From: Schleiferiaceae bacterium
Lineage (GTDB): Bacteria > Bacteroidota > Bacteroidia > Flavobacteriales > Schleiferiaceae
DNA: 64,000 nucleotides
Direction of reading: 5' to 3'
NCBI GenBank assembly: GCA_018401735.1
Contig: JAGYKI010000006.1
Location: 78,951-142,950, forward strand
Shown here: positions 9,274 through 17,708 of the stretch, piece after piece
How positions within the stretch are numbered: position 1 is the first letter of the stretch
Layout: each line of letters begins with the position of its first letter
The notes under the pieces: generated by a model
What the model saw: the letters and a program-made list of their open reading frames with translations, nothing else
Told to the model about the DNA's origin: nothing
Databases searched by the model: none
Made by a program: the position numbers and the translations under genes

Positions 9274-9803
9274 ATCCCAATAGCCGGACTGCTAATACGG
9301 GTGCTTTTGTTGCCGGCAATGTCTATTAGTTGCAGTTCAAACTTTATCGAATCAGTAGTATTTAAAGGATAGTTCGAATAGTCGAAGGGCGTGGTGATAT
9401 CGCCTTCTAAAGTTTTATTTTGACCAATAGGGCTAAGGTTTGGTAGGATGTTATGGAAGGGCAAACAACTATCGCTAGGGGGGATTTGGCGGAACTGGCC
9501 ATTCACTTTTTCGTAATAGTAGATAAAGAGGTCGAAGCGTTCTAAAAAGCTCGCGTAATCGCTTAAAATACAAGTATCATTACTACCGTTTAGATCTTCG
9601 CGACCAATGTCGCCATCGCCATCCGTAAAGTAAACCGTAAGGTCAATTACCCTTCGATTATCCGCACTATCGCCCAAGTATTTTATTTTGGCCGTTCGCC
9701 ACTGCAAATTGGGTTGGTCTACAAATTTTTGATTTTGCTCACAGCTAACAAAAGCAAGTCCAAGACCAATTAAGAGTAGTAGTTTTGTAGGGTTAATTCG
9801 CAT
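9270..9803 (-). CDS. Hypothetical lipoprotein
   Basis: 177 residues. The start is set at the ATG whose product begins MRINPTKLLLLIGLGLAF, a type II signal peptide ending in the lipobox FVSC; an upstream ATG at 9824 would put seven extra residues in front. The mature part is about 150 residues with an acidic FTDGDGDIG segment, also seen in other Bacteroidota lipoproteins with unknown role. It starts back to back with the LuxE-like gene (start codons adjacent at 9801-9806) and converges on the phosphate transporter. Function not recognised. Confidence 0.75.
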   Translation of the reverse strand: MRINPTKLLLLIGLGLAFVSCEQNQKFVDQPNLQWRTAKIKYLGDSADNRRVIDLTVYFTDGDGDIGREDLNGSNDTCILSDYASFLERFDLFIYYYEKVNGQFRQIPPSDSCLPFHNILPNLSPIGQNKTLEGDITTPFDYSNYPLNTTDSIKFELQLIDIAGNKSTRISSPAIGI

Positions 9804-10823
9804 ATGTTTACTAACGTTCATCAAGCAATAAAGTTATCCGATTATGGTCGCCTTAAAAATACGATTTTAAGGACGACTGCGTTGGATTTCGCGGAAAATG
9901 CTTTGGCTGTCTTCCAGCTGCAGGCAGAACACAATCCCGTGTACCGCCGGTGGATAGAGCTTTTAGGCCTGAATCCCGCAAAGGTTTCAAGCTTGGAAGA
10001 CATTCCCTTTATGCCGATCGACTTTTTTAAATCGCAGTCGGTAAGTCTGTTTAGCGCATCTGCCCCCGAGCAATTTATAAGCTCTGGCACAGGAGGCTAT
10101 GGAAGCAGCAGGCACTTGGTGCACGATGTCAACTTCTACGATGAGGTTTGCCGCACTATCTTCAAGTCATTTTATCCTCAGAAAGATGAATTTTTCATTG
10201 CCGCCCTTTTGCCTTCTTATCTAGAACGATCGGGTTCTTCTTTAATTAGGATGGCGCAAGATTTTATCAATCACTCGAAAGATGGAGATTCGGGTTTTTT
10301 TCTTAACAATCTGGAAGAATTGACTGCGCTTTTAACCGAAAAAAAGAAGGCCAACGTGCCGATACTTTTACTGGGTGTAAGCTTTGCCTTATTGGATTTG
10401 GCGGAAGGATACCCGCAAAATTTAGCGGGCAGTATTATTATGGAAACGGGCGGAATGAAAGGGCGGCGCAAGGAAATGATACGAAGCGATTTACATGACA
10501 TTTTGAAAACGAGCTTTCAAGTGAGCGCGATTCACTCCGAGTATGGGATGACGGAATTATTCTCCCAGGCTTATAGCAAGGGCCATGGGCTTTTTGAATG
10601 TCCGCCTTGGATGCGCGTTTCCGCTCGGCAGTTGGAGGACCCATTTAGTTCTGTAAAATTGGGGAAAACGGGAGGTCTAAATATTATAGATTTAGCCAAT
10701 ATAGATAGCTGCGCCTTTATCGAAACCCAAGATTTAGTACGTCTCCATAAGGGTGGTTGCTTTGAAATACTGGGACGTTTTGATCGTGCAGAAGTGCGTG
10801 GTTGTAATTTGATGGTTTCTTAG
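9804..10823 (+). CDS. Acyl-protein synthetase LuxE-like / acyltransferase domain protein
   Basis: 339 residues. The fold belongs to the adenylate-forming LuxE/PaaK group: PFMPIDFFKSQ, the Gly/Ser-rich loop FISSGTGGYGSS (ATP-phosphate binding), METGGMKGRRKEM, and HSEYGMTELFSQAY, the counterpart of the YGxTE motif. LuxE activates fatty acids for the luciferase system, but this window has no lux genes. In Bacteroidota such stand-alone genes are common and their substrate is unknown. The start codon abuts that of the divergent lipoprotein gene, so the promoter must lie within that coding sequence, or the gene is leaderless. Confidence 0.82.
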   Translation: MFTNVHQAIKLSDYGRLKNTILRTTALDFAENALAVFQLQAEHNPVYRRWIELLGLNPAKVSSLEDIPFMPIDFFKSQSVSLFSASAPEQFISSGTGGYGSSRHLVHDVNFYDEVCRTIFKSFYPQKDEFFIAALLPSYLERSGSSLIRMAQDFINHSKDGDSGFFLNNLEELTALLTEKKKANVPILLLGVSFALLDLAEGYPQNLAGSIIMETGGMKGRRKEMIRSDLHDILKTSFQVSAIHSEYGMTELFSQAYSKGHGLFECPPWMRVSARQLEDPFSSVKLGKTGGLNIIDLANIDSCAFIETQDLVRLHKGGCFEILGRFDRAEVRGCNLMVS

Positions 10824-10932
10824 AACCTAAGGCCCTAATTTTAGGCCTCTTTTAAATAGTACATTTAACAAACGATAAGAGCAAGGTCTGCGTTATGGCA
10901 GAGTAAGCATCTTGCGAAAGCATAAAAATTTT

Positions 10933-11676
10933 ATGAAAAACACATTCTTGGCATTAGCCCTTTTGGGTTCTCAATTTTTAAGCGCTCAGCTAACCGAAGA
11001 AAAGACCGCTTTCTCTGAAAAACCGCGGGGAGAAAAAAGCTTTGAATTGGAAGCAGGCGAATCCTTTTACAGCTTTGAAGGCGATGATGGTTGGTACAAA
11101 GCGCGCAAAGAGGTTTATTTTACAGCGGCTGATTTTGCCGATAAAGAGATTTTAGCAGGACGGAAATTGCTTAATAAAGAGGGAAAAGTAATTGGCAAGA
11201 GTATTTTACCCTTGAAGCTTTATGAAATCGATACGATTGAAGCCTTTCGTGGTGAAAACTCTTACCGAGGAATTATTCAGGCCTATATCTATCAAACTAA
11301 TATTGAGGAGCGCAGCATTCCTGAAGAAGAGATTTCAAAAATATTTACTGTAAAAAACCGCAATGAACAGCAAGAGCGTTTTCAGGCTTTATGGGAGTTG
11401 CACAATGCGGAAGAGATTTCCTACGGCGATTTAAATGCCTTTGTAATTCGCGAAAATAACCGCACTTCCGCAGATGAAAAAGACTTTCGCGTGATTATGG
11501 TTTTTCGGGGTTCCACCAGTCCTTATGCAGTAATAACTAATGGTCATACTATCACTGCTCCTAAAGTTAAGGATAGCTGGGAAGACGGCGAGTTTAAAAT
11601 TACCTATTTCTACAAAGCTACCGACCAACAGCGCGAGGTGATGGAAGAAATTCTCCTGGAGAATCTGGCCCTGTAA
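10933..11676 (+). CDS. Exported hypothetical protein
   Basis: 247 residues from ATG 10933, chosen because it puts the signal peptide (MKNTFLALALLGSQFLSAQ) at the very N-terminus; a TTG 21 bases upstream is less likely. The mature protein is rich in Glu and Lys, with no cysteine and no recognisable domain, catalytic motif or sorting signal. A tract near 190-200 (DFRVIMVFRGSTSPY) is the most ordered part. It stands alone, ended by the strong bidirectional terminator shared with tyrS. Probably periplasmic; function unknown. Confidence 0.7.
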   Translation: MKNTFLALALLGSQFLSAQLTEEKTAFSEKPRGEKSFELEAGESFYSFEGDDGWYKARKEVYFTAADFADKEILAGRKLLNKEGKVIGKSILPLKLYEIDTIEAFRGENSYRGIIQAYIYQTNIEERSIPEEEISKIFTVKNRNEQQERFQALWELHNAEEISYGDLNAFVIRENNRTSADEKDFRVIMVFRGSTSPYAVITNGHTITAPKVKDSWEDGEFKITYFYKATDQQREVMEEILLENLAL

Positions 11677-11717
11677 TGTCCCTAAGCTTAAGAATTTAAA
11701 TTAGTTTGATAGCAACA

Positions 11718-11749
11718 AAAAGGGGGACTGTTAAATCAGTCCCCCTTTT
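11718..11749. terminator. Bidirectional Rho-independent terminator
   Basis: Perfect 13-bp stem AAAAGGGGGACTG/CAGTCCCCCTTTT with loop of 6. With A runs on one side and T runs on the other it can end both the gene on the left and tyrS from the right. Confidence 0.92.
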
Positions 11750-11773
11750 AAATTTTATAAAACTCAAGTTAGC

Positions 11774-13063
11774 CTATACTAACTTTATCAAGAAATAATT
11801 CTTTCTTCCTTTTTGAGCTAATAAATATTGATCGGCAATAGTATCGCTCATATCCACTTGCTTATCTAGGGAAACCTTGACCTTGTTGAGGCTAACTCCA
11901 TTGGCCTGCAGCATTTTGCGGGCTTCACCCTTAGAGCTAAATACCTGCGTTTCTTCCGCAAGGAGGGTAATGATATCTAAGCCTTCGCTTAAGAGTTCCT
12001 TTTTAATTTCAAATTGGGGTACGCCGCTAAAAATTTCTAGCAAGGTGCGAACACCAAGAGTTTTTAAGTCTTCCTCGGTGCTCCTGCCAAATAAGATATC
12101 GGAAGCTTTAACGGCCATTTCCAACTCCTTAGCGCCGTGTACCATAGTGGTTACTTCTTCCGCTAATTTGCGCTGTAAGTCCCTTTGATGAGGCGCTTCG
12201 TTATGTTCCGCAACACGTTGCGCAATCTCTTCTTGCCCCAGCATGGTGAATATTTTAATATACTTCTCCGCGTCGGCATCGCTGGTGTTTAGCCAAAATT
12301 GGTAAAAGGTATAAGGGCTAGTATATTCGGCCGAAAGCCAGATGTTTCCTTCTTCTGTTTTACCGAATTTGCCACCGTCGGCTTTGGTAATTAAAGGACA
12401 AGTTAGCGCGAAGGCTTCCCCGCTTTCTTTGCGACGAATTAATTCGGTGCCAGTAGTGATATTTCCCCACTGATCGGAACCGCCCATTTGAATTTTGCAA
12501 TTGTACTCACGGTAGAGGTGCAAGAAATCGAAGCCTTGTACTAGCTGATAAGTAAACTCGGTAAAAGACATGCCCTCACCCTCGCCGCTAAGACGTTTCT
12601 TAACCGAATCTTTGGCCATCATGTAATTTACGGTAAGGTGCTTACCGATATCACGGATGAAATCCAAGAAGGTGAAATCGCGCATCCAGTCGTAATTGTT
12701 AACCAAAATCGCCGCATTGTCTGCTTCACTATCGAAGTCGAGGAAAAGGCGCAATTGCTCTTTGATAGCATTTTGGTTGTGACGCAAAGCGGCTTCATCT
12801 AGGAGGTTACGCTCTTTGCTTTTGCCGGATGGATCACCAATCATTCCTGTTGCTCCACCAATAAGCGCTAAGGGCCTGTGGCCGGCATTTTGGAAGTGCT
12901 TCAACATCATGATACTAACTAAGTGACCGATGTGTAAAGAGTCTGCTGTAGGGTCAATACCCACATAAGCGGAGGTCATTTCTTTGGCTAGTTGTTCCTT
13001 GGTTCCAGGCATGGCGTCGTGCAACATGCCACGCCAGCTTAATTCTTCTACAAAATTGCTCAT
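11774..13063 (-). CDS. tyrS: Tyrosyl-tRNA synthetase
   Basis: 429 residues, the usual length for bacterial TyrRS. Class I Rossmann core with the HIGH-type motif LHIGH near residue 40, tyrosine pocket [17 protein letters not shown], and the KMSKS-type loop KFGKT. The C-terminal third contains the S4 RNA-binding domain ([13 protein letters not shown]). It charges tRNA-Tyr with tyrosine in the cytoplasm. Monocistronic; transcription ends at the shared terminator 11718-11749. Confidence 0.97.
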   Translation of the reverse strand: MSNFVEELSWRGMLHDAMPGTKEQLAKEMTSAYVGIDPTADSLHIGHLVSIMMLKHFQNAGHRPLALIGGATGMIGDPSGKSKERNLLDEAALRHNQNAIKEQLRLFLDFDSEADNAAILVNNYDWMRDFTFLDFIRDIGKHLTVNYMMAKDSVKKRLSGEGEGMSFTEFTYQLVQGFDFLHLYREYNCKIQMGGSDQWGNITTGTELIRRKESGEAFALTCPLITKADGGKFGKTEEGNIWLSAEYTSPYTFYQFWLNTSDADAEKYIKIFTMLGQEEIAQRVAEHNEAPHQRDLQRKLAEEVTTMVHGAKELEMAVKASDILFGRSTEEDLKTLGVRTLLEIFSGVPQFEIKKELLSEGLDIITLLAEETQVFSSKGEARKMLQANGVSLNKVKVSLDKQVDMSDTIADQYLLAQKGRKNYFLIKLV

Positions 13064-13194
13064 TGTTCTACTTAAAGGCCCACAAAATTAGAGCTTAGCG
13101 CTGGAAAGCCCTATAAATTTTAGGGGGTATTTTTTTATATCGACACATTTAGTAGCATTATATGCGAAAAAATGGCTGAAATTAATTTCTTGGC

Positions 13195-13202
13195 TACCTT
13201 CG
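13195..13202 (+). promoter_or_regulatory. Possible promoter -7 element
   Basis: TACCTTCG differs at one base from TAnnTTTG and lies 14 bases upstream of the ATG at 13217. Confidence 0.4.
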
Positions 13203-13216
13203 CCTAAAAATTATAG

Positions 13217-14224
13217 ATGCGGTATGCGGTAACCGGAGCAACTGGTTTAGTAGGTTCACATGTGGTTTACAGTTTGCTTTTGCAAAAGGAAGAAGTTGTA
13301 GTACTGCATCGGGCCCAATCTAATAAGGAGTTTTTACTGAAGGTCTTTTCCTATTATAGCAAGGAGGCAGAAACTCTATTTGCCAAAATAATATGGCAGG
13401 AGGTCGACCTTTTAGATGGCAGCGATTTATATACTATTCTTCCCGGTATCGATATTATTATGCACTGCGCCGCCACGGTAAGCTTTAACCCGCGCGATTT
13501 TCAAAGTACCGTGGTCGATAATCCAAAAATTACCGCAAATGTTATTAATGCGGCCTTAGTCGCTAAGGTTAAAAAGTTTATTCACGTTAGCAGCGTGGCG
13601 GCTTTGGGGCGTAAGCCAGGCGAAAATCACCTAAATGAAAATAGCTTTTGGATTGATAGTGACGAGAATTCAAACTACGCCATTGGTAAGCACGCTGCCG
13701 AAATGGAGGTATGGCGCGGTAGAGAAGAAGGTTTAGCGGTAGCCATTGTTAACCCCACCATAATTCTCGGTCCGGGTAATTGGTCGCAGGGCTCAGCTGC
13801 TTTAATTAAAAATATTGCCGAAGGATTTAATTATTATACCAAAGGCATAAACGGTTTTGTAGATGTACGTGATGTTGCCGCAATCATGTTGCGTTTGGCC
13901 ACGACGGATATAGAAGGGGAACGCTTTGTAATAGTTTCGGAAAACCGCTCCTATCAAGAAGTCTTTGCGATGATGGCGGAGGCCTTAGGTGTAAAGGGAC
14001 CTCAAACTGAAGTAAAACCGTGGATGAGCGCACTCGCATGGCGTTGGGAAGCCTTAAAAAGCAGAATAACAGGCAAGGCGCCATTGGTAACGAAAGAAAC
14101 GGCGCGAACTTCATTAGGTTTCTATTATTATGAAAATGATAAGGTAAGACAAGCTCTGAACCATGAATTTATTCCCGTGGAAAAATCGATTGCCGATTTA
14201 GCTAGCTTTTATCAACAGAAATAG
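13217..14224 (+). CDS. NAD(P)-dependent epimerase/dehydratase family protein
   Basis: 335 residues, extended short-chain dehydrogenase fold. The nucleotide-binding loop is TGATGLVG at the N-terminus, and the catalytic Tyr-Lys pair is in YAIGK with the Ser in HVSSVAALG. The C-terminal substrate domain is generic, so the substrate (sugar nucleotide, dihydroflavonol-like or lipid) cannot be assigned. Its last 23 bases overlap the end of the DUF4296 gene on the other strand. This neighbourhood (epimerase, DUF4296, dihydroorotase, glycosyltransferase) is a recurrent arrangement in flavobacteria. Confidence 0.9.
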   Translation: MRYAVTGATGLVGSHVVYSLLLQKEEVVVLHRAQSNKEFLLKVFSYYSKEAETLFAKIIWQEVDLLDGSDLYTILPGIDIIMHCAATVSFNPRDFQSTVVDNPKITANVINAALVAKVKKFIHVSSVAALGRKPGENHLNENSFWIDSDENSNYAIGKHAAEMEVWRGREEGLAVAIVNPTIILGPGNWSQGSAALIKNIAEGFNYYTKGINGFVDVRDVAAIMLRLATTDIEGERFVIVSENRSYQEVFAMMAEALGVKGPQTEVKPWMSALAWRWEALKSRITGKAPLVTKETARTSLGFYYYENDKVRQALNHEFIPVEKSIADLASFYQQK

Positions 14225-14699
14225 CAGTTTTCTTTTGGGTGGCGCTCGAATCTTTTTCTAGTTCTGGAGTAACTTCGGTCGTGTCAATCACCTCTACCTG
14301 AGAGTTTGATGCGCCAATTTCTGGCTCTGTCACCCTTTCAATTTCGCCTTCTACGGCGCTACTCATCGTACTTAAATTGGTGAGTACCTGCTCGTAAAGA
14401 ACATCCATTTTCTCGGCATTACGCGAGTAAAAACGAAAAGAACTATCGTACTGCGATTCCCGAATATGATGCTTCTCCCAAAGTTTCATATAATGATCTA
14501 GGGCATAAAGAGAATCACCTAAAACTTTTTTACCAATGCGAGAACCTTCAATAATATGAACATCGGTTAAAATGGCAATCATCTTGTCCTCGGAAATAAC
14601 CCAGTCGGGAACATCCGCGGTTTTCTTAGGCGCCTCAGGGGCGCAGGCCGTTAAAAAGGCCAGGCCAAGAAAAAGATGATATTTAAACTTCGCGATCAA
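14202..14699 (-). CDS. DUF4296 domain-containing lipoprotein
   Basis: 165 residues. The only start that keeps the signal peptide (AKFKYHLFLGLAFLTAC, lipobox ending at Cys) is TTG at 14699; the next Met is inside the mature protein. The DUF4296 core is visible as MIAILTDVHIIEGSR and later YYMKLW/YDSSFRFYS-like helical segments. The C-terminal 45 residues are Glu/Thr/Ser-rich and probably disordered. Its start overlaps the end of the dihydroorotase gene by 17 bases, so translation is probably coupled. Function of the family is unknown. Confidence 0.85.
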   Translation of the reverse strand: MIAKFKYHLFLGLAFLTACAPEAPKKTADVPDWVISEDKMIAILTDVHIIEGSRIGKKVLGDSLYALDHYMKLWEKHHIRESQYDSSFRFYSRNAEKMDVLYEQVLTNLSTMSSAVEGEIERVTEPEIGASNSQVEVIDTTEVTPELEKDSSATQKKTAISVDKS

Positions 14700-16032
14700 A
14701 TTCTAGTCTTTGGGCGGCTTTGTTTTCGGAAACTTTTCCGTTTTCATACACGAGGCTACCATTTACTAAAGTATGCGTAACTCGCGCTCTAAAGGTGGTT
14801 TCTTCAAAGGGCGACCAGCCGCATTTCGAAAGGATATTGTCTTTGCTTACGCGCCAAGGACGCGATGGATCTACGATACAGATATCGGCCCAATAGCCTT
14901 CTCTTAAATAACCACGTTCTTTAATATTGAATAAAATAGCGGGGTTGTGACACATTTTCTCTACCAGCATTTCTATGCTCATTTTGTCGTCGCGCACAAA
15001 TTCCATCATCGCAGGAACCGCATGTTGTACCAAGGGTCCACCGCTCGGGGCAGATAGGTAAGGATTGTTTTTTTCTTCTAAGGTATGCGGGGCGTGGTCG
15101 GTCGCAATTACGTCGATACGTCCGTCTAATACAGCATTAAAAATAGCTTGACGGTCGGATTCATCTTTTACAGATGGGTTCCATTTTATAAGACTCCCTT
15201 TTTCGGCATAATGGTCACTGTTGAACCATAAGTGATGGATACAGGCTTCTGCGGTAATTTTCTTTTCCGCTAGCGGTAGTTTATTGTCGAAAAGCTCGCA
15301 CTCCTCGGCAGTGCTAATATGGAATACATGCAAGCGGCTTCCGAATTTCTTGGCTAATTCTACCGCAAGGCTTGACGATTTATAACAGGCCTCACGACTG
15401 CGAATTAAAGGGTGCATAGACATAGGGATGGCCTCTCCATATTTGGCTTCTGCTTCCGCAAGATTGGCTTTTATAGTGGCTTCGTCTTCGCAGTGTGTAA
15501 TGATTGGGAGATTTACTTGCGAGAAGATTCCTTCCAAAGCTTTTAGATCGTCAACTAGCATATTACCAGTGCTACTGCCCATAAAAACTTTTACGGCTGG
15601 TACCCAGCGGGGATCTACTTTTTTAAGTTCTTCGAGATTATTATTCGCGCCACCAATATTAAAGGCATAGTTAGCGAATGACTTCTCGGCCGCAATAGTA
15701 TATTTAGCTTCTAACTTTTCTAGGGTAGTAGCGGCAGGTTTAGTATTGGGTTGCTCAATATAAGAAGTAATTCCTCCGGCAATGGCAGCACGCGACTCGC
15801 TGTAGATATCCCCTTTATGGGTAAGGCCCGGCTCACGAAAGTGAACTTGGTCATCTATAATTCCGGGAAGCACGTAGCTTCCAGCGGCGTCAATAATTTG
15901 GGTTTCACTATCGCGTTGACTAAGGTTGGGGGCTATTTTTACAATACGGCCATCCTCAATAAATAAATCACTTTCAATGGTTTGCCCTTCGTTTACCAGA
16001 CGGGCATTTTTAATTAAAATCTTCCTTTTCAT
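14683..16032 (-). CDS. pyrC: Dihydroorotase
   Basis: 449 residues, amidohydrolase fold. Metal ligands and catalytic residues are visible: DDQVHFREPG (HxH-type site with F in the middle position kept as VHFR), VKVFMGSSTG carrying the lysine expected to bridge the metals, THCED, HVFHIST and ATDHAPHT with the catalytic Asp. It interconverts carbamoyl-aspartate and dihydroorotate in pyrimidine synthesis. Length and motifs fit the class I (AllB-like) dihydroorotases of Bacteroidota rather than the short E. coli PyrC; allantoinase is an alternative. Co-transcribed with the glycosyltransferase upstream (14-bp gap). Confidence 0.88.
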   Translation of the reverse strand: MKRKILIKNARLVNEGQTIESDLFIEDGRIVKIAPNLSQRDSETQIIDAAGSYVLPGIIDDQVHFREPGLTHKGDIYSESRAAIAGGITSYIEQPNTKPAATTLEKLEAKYTIAAEKSFANYAFNIGGANNNLEELKKVDPRWVPAVKVFMGSSTGNMLVDDLKALEGIFSQVNLPIITHCEDEATIKANLAEAEAKYGEAIPMSMHPLIRSREACYKSSSLAVELAKKFGSRLHVFHISTAEECELFDNKLPLAEKKITAEACIHHLWFNSDHYAEKGSLIKWNPSVKDESDRQAIFNAVLDGRIDVIATDHAPHTLEEKNNPYLSAPSGGPLVQHAVPAMMEFVRDDKMSIEMLVEKMCHNPAILFNIKERGYLREGYWADICIVDPSRPWRVSKDNILSKCGWSPFEETTFRARVTHTLVNGSLVYENGKVSENKAAQRLEFDREV

Positions 16033-16046
16033 TGTAAAAAAGCAGG

Positions 16047-16775
16047 TTATTGGTGGCGTCGCAATAGACTCCGAAGCTTTAACTTAAGAACGCCAAAAAC
16101 GGCTTCGTTAATAATACCCGAACTCATTTTGGAGGTTCCTAAGGTTCGGTCGGTAAAAATAACAGGCACTTCCTTTATTTTAAATCCTAATTTGTGCGTA
16201 ATAAACTTCATTTCGATTTGAAAGGCATAGCCTACGAAACGAATTTTTTTAAAATTCATTTTTTCAAGCACTTCTCTGCGAAAGCATACAAAACCAGCAG
16301 TAGTGTCTTCTACGGGAATTCGGAGAATTATTCGCACGTAGCGCGAGGCGAAATAGCTGAGGAGTACTCGACTCATTGGCCAGTTTACCACGTTCACTCC
16401 CTTAACATAGCGCGAACCTATGGCCATCCCAAATTGCTCTTCCTTACAGGTTTTATAAAGCAGCTCTAAGTCTTTAGGGTCATGCGAAAAATCGGCATCC
16501 ATTTCAAAGATAAACTGATAATTTCTTTCTAAGGCCCAACTGAAACCAGCTAGATAAGCAGTGCCCAAACCTTGCTTTCCTGCTCTTGGCAGAAGGAAAA
16601 GTTTGTGTTCGTATTCGCCTTGTAGGTGTTTTACAATTTCTTGCGTCCCGTCGGGCGAGTTGTCATCTACTATTAAAACATGGTAGTCAGAGTGTAAGGC
16701 GAAGACCGTGCGAATAATTCGCTCGATATTTTCCTTTTCGTTATAGGTTGGTATGACTACTAGCGCTTCAGACAA
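16047..16775 (-). CDS. Polyprenol monophosphomannose synthase-like glycosyltransferase
   Basis: 242 residues, GT2 family. VVIPTYNEKENI at the N-terminus, LIVDDNSPDGT, and the nucleotide-metal site MDADFSHDP, all typical of DPM1-type enzymes that transfer mannose from GDP-mannose to a polyprenyl phosphate. No C-terminal membrane helices, as in the short DPM1 form. The first codon is TTG at 16775; an in-frame stop lies four codons upstream and there is no ATG before the GT2 motif. First gene of a three-gene operon with pyrC and DUF4296. Confidence 0.88.
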   Translation of the reverse strand: MSEALVVIPTYNEKENIERIIRTVFALHSDYHVLIVDDNSPDGTQEIVKHLQGEYEHKLFLLPRAGKQGLGTAYLAGFSWALERNYQFIFEMDADFSHDPKDLELLYKTCKEEQFGMAIGSRYVKGVNVVNWPMSRVLLSYFASRYVRIILRIPVEDTTAGFVCFRREVLEKMNFKKIRFVGYAFQIEMKFITHKLGFKIKEVPVIFTDRTLGTSKMSSGIINEAVFGVLKLKLRSLLRRHQ

Positions 16776-16796
16776 AGTGGTTAATTATTTAAGGGG

Positions 16797-16804
16797 CAAA
16801 AGTA
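16797..16804 (-). promoter_or_regulatory. Promoter -7 element of the glycosyltransferase-pyrC operon
   Basis: On the minus strand this reads TACTTTTG, a match to TAnnTTTG, 21 bases before the TTG start at 16775. It supports the TTG start call. No clear -33 TTG. Confidence 0.5.
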
Positions 16805-16865
16805 CATATTAATGCTTGAAATAAAATTGGCTAAAAGGTTAAAAGCAAGCACTTATTATAGTTCA

Positions 16866-16893
16866 AAAAAAAACCCTGTTCATTAAACAGGGC
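16866..16893 (-). terminator. Terminator of the sdh operon
   Basis: On the minus strand a 7-bp stem CCCTGTT/AACAGGG with loop of 5 is followed by a long T run. It lies about 30 bases beyond the sdhB stop. Next to it the 11-base motif CAGGGCTTTTG occurs twice in tandem (16888-16909). Confidence 0.8.
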
Positions 16894-16924
16894 TTTTGCA
16901 GGGCTTTTGCAATGGCAAAAATTC

Positions 16925-17677
16925 TTATTTACTGCTAGTTAAACTGGCGCTTAAGTACTCACGGTTTAAGCGAGCGATATTTTCTAAAGAAATTCCTACG
17001 GGGCATTCTTCTGCGCAAGCGCCAACATTAGAGCAGTTACCAAAACCTTCTAAGTCCATTTGGTTTACCATATTAGTCACGCGTTCTTTGGCTTCCACTT
17101 TACCTTGCGGTAGAAGCGATAGCTGTGAAACCTTGGCCGAAACAAATAACATCGCCGATGCATTAGGACAAGCGGCCACACAGCCTCCGCAACCAATACA
17201 GGTAGCTGCATTAAAGGCAGCATCTGCATCTGCTTTGGGCACTGGAATAGCATTAGCATCAAGGGTATTACCCGAAGTGTTAACCGATACAAAACCGCCG
17301 GCTTGAATAACGCGATCTAAGGCGGCACGATCTACTGCTAAATCTTTTAATACAGGAAAAGCTTTGGCGCGGAATGGCTCTACATAAATAGTATCGCCAT
17401 CCTTAAATTTACGCATGTGTAGCTGGCAAGTTGTGGTGCCAGACTCTGGTCCATGCGGTTCGCCGTTAATGTGCATCGAGCACATACCGCAAATACCTTC
17501 GCGGCAATCGTGATCGAAAGCAACGGGATCATCGCCTTTGTCAATTAATTCTTCGTTGAGCTGATCCATCATTTCTAAGAAAGAGCTGTCGGCACTTACA
17601 TTCTTAACTTGATAGTCTTTTAAGCTTCCTTTACTGTTGGTATTAGCTTGACGCCAAATTTTTAATTTTAAATCCAT
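16925..17677 (-). CDS. sdhB: Succinate dehydrogenase/fumarate reductase iron-sulfur subunit
   Basis: 250 residues. The N-terminal ferredoxin-like domain has the [2Fe-2S] ligands CREGICGMC and a later Cys (TTCQLH); the C-terminal domain has [12 protein letters not shown] and [15 protein letters not shown] for the [4Fe-4S] and [3Fe-4S] clusters. It passes electrons from the flavin of SdhA to the quinone site of the membrane subunit. It is the last gene of sdhCAB, 31 bases after sdhA. The spacing of cysteines is that of the Bacteroidota type B enzymes. Confidence 0.96.
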   Translation of the reverse strand: MDLKLKIWRQANTNSKGSLKDYQVKNVSADSSFLEMMDQLNEELIDKGDDPVAFDHDCREGICGMCSMHINGEPHGPESGTTTCQLHMRKFKDGDTIYVEPFRAKAFPVLKDLAVDRAALDRVIQAGGFVSVNTSGNTLDANAIPVPKADADAAFNAATCIGCGGCVAACPNASAMLFVSAKVSQLSLLPQGKVEAKERVTNMVNQMDLEGFGNCSNVGACAEECPVGISLENIARLNREYLSASLTSSK

Positions 17678-17708
17678 GCTTCTAATTTTTTAGGGCTCGA
17701 CGCCAATT

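Noticed and set aside
9804..10823. Luminescence (lux) function for the LuxE-like gene
   Set aside because: No luciferase or LuxCD genes in the window; stand-alone LuxE-like genes are common in Bacteroidota.
10828..10856. Terminator after the LuxE-like gene (AGGCC...GGCCT)
   Set aside because: Five-base stem with mismatches and only four T; too weak to list.
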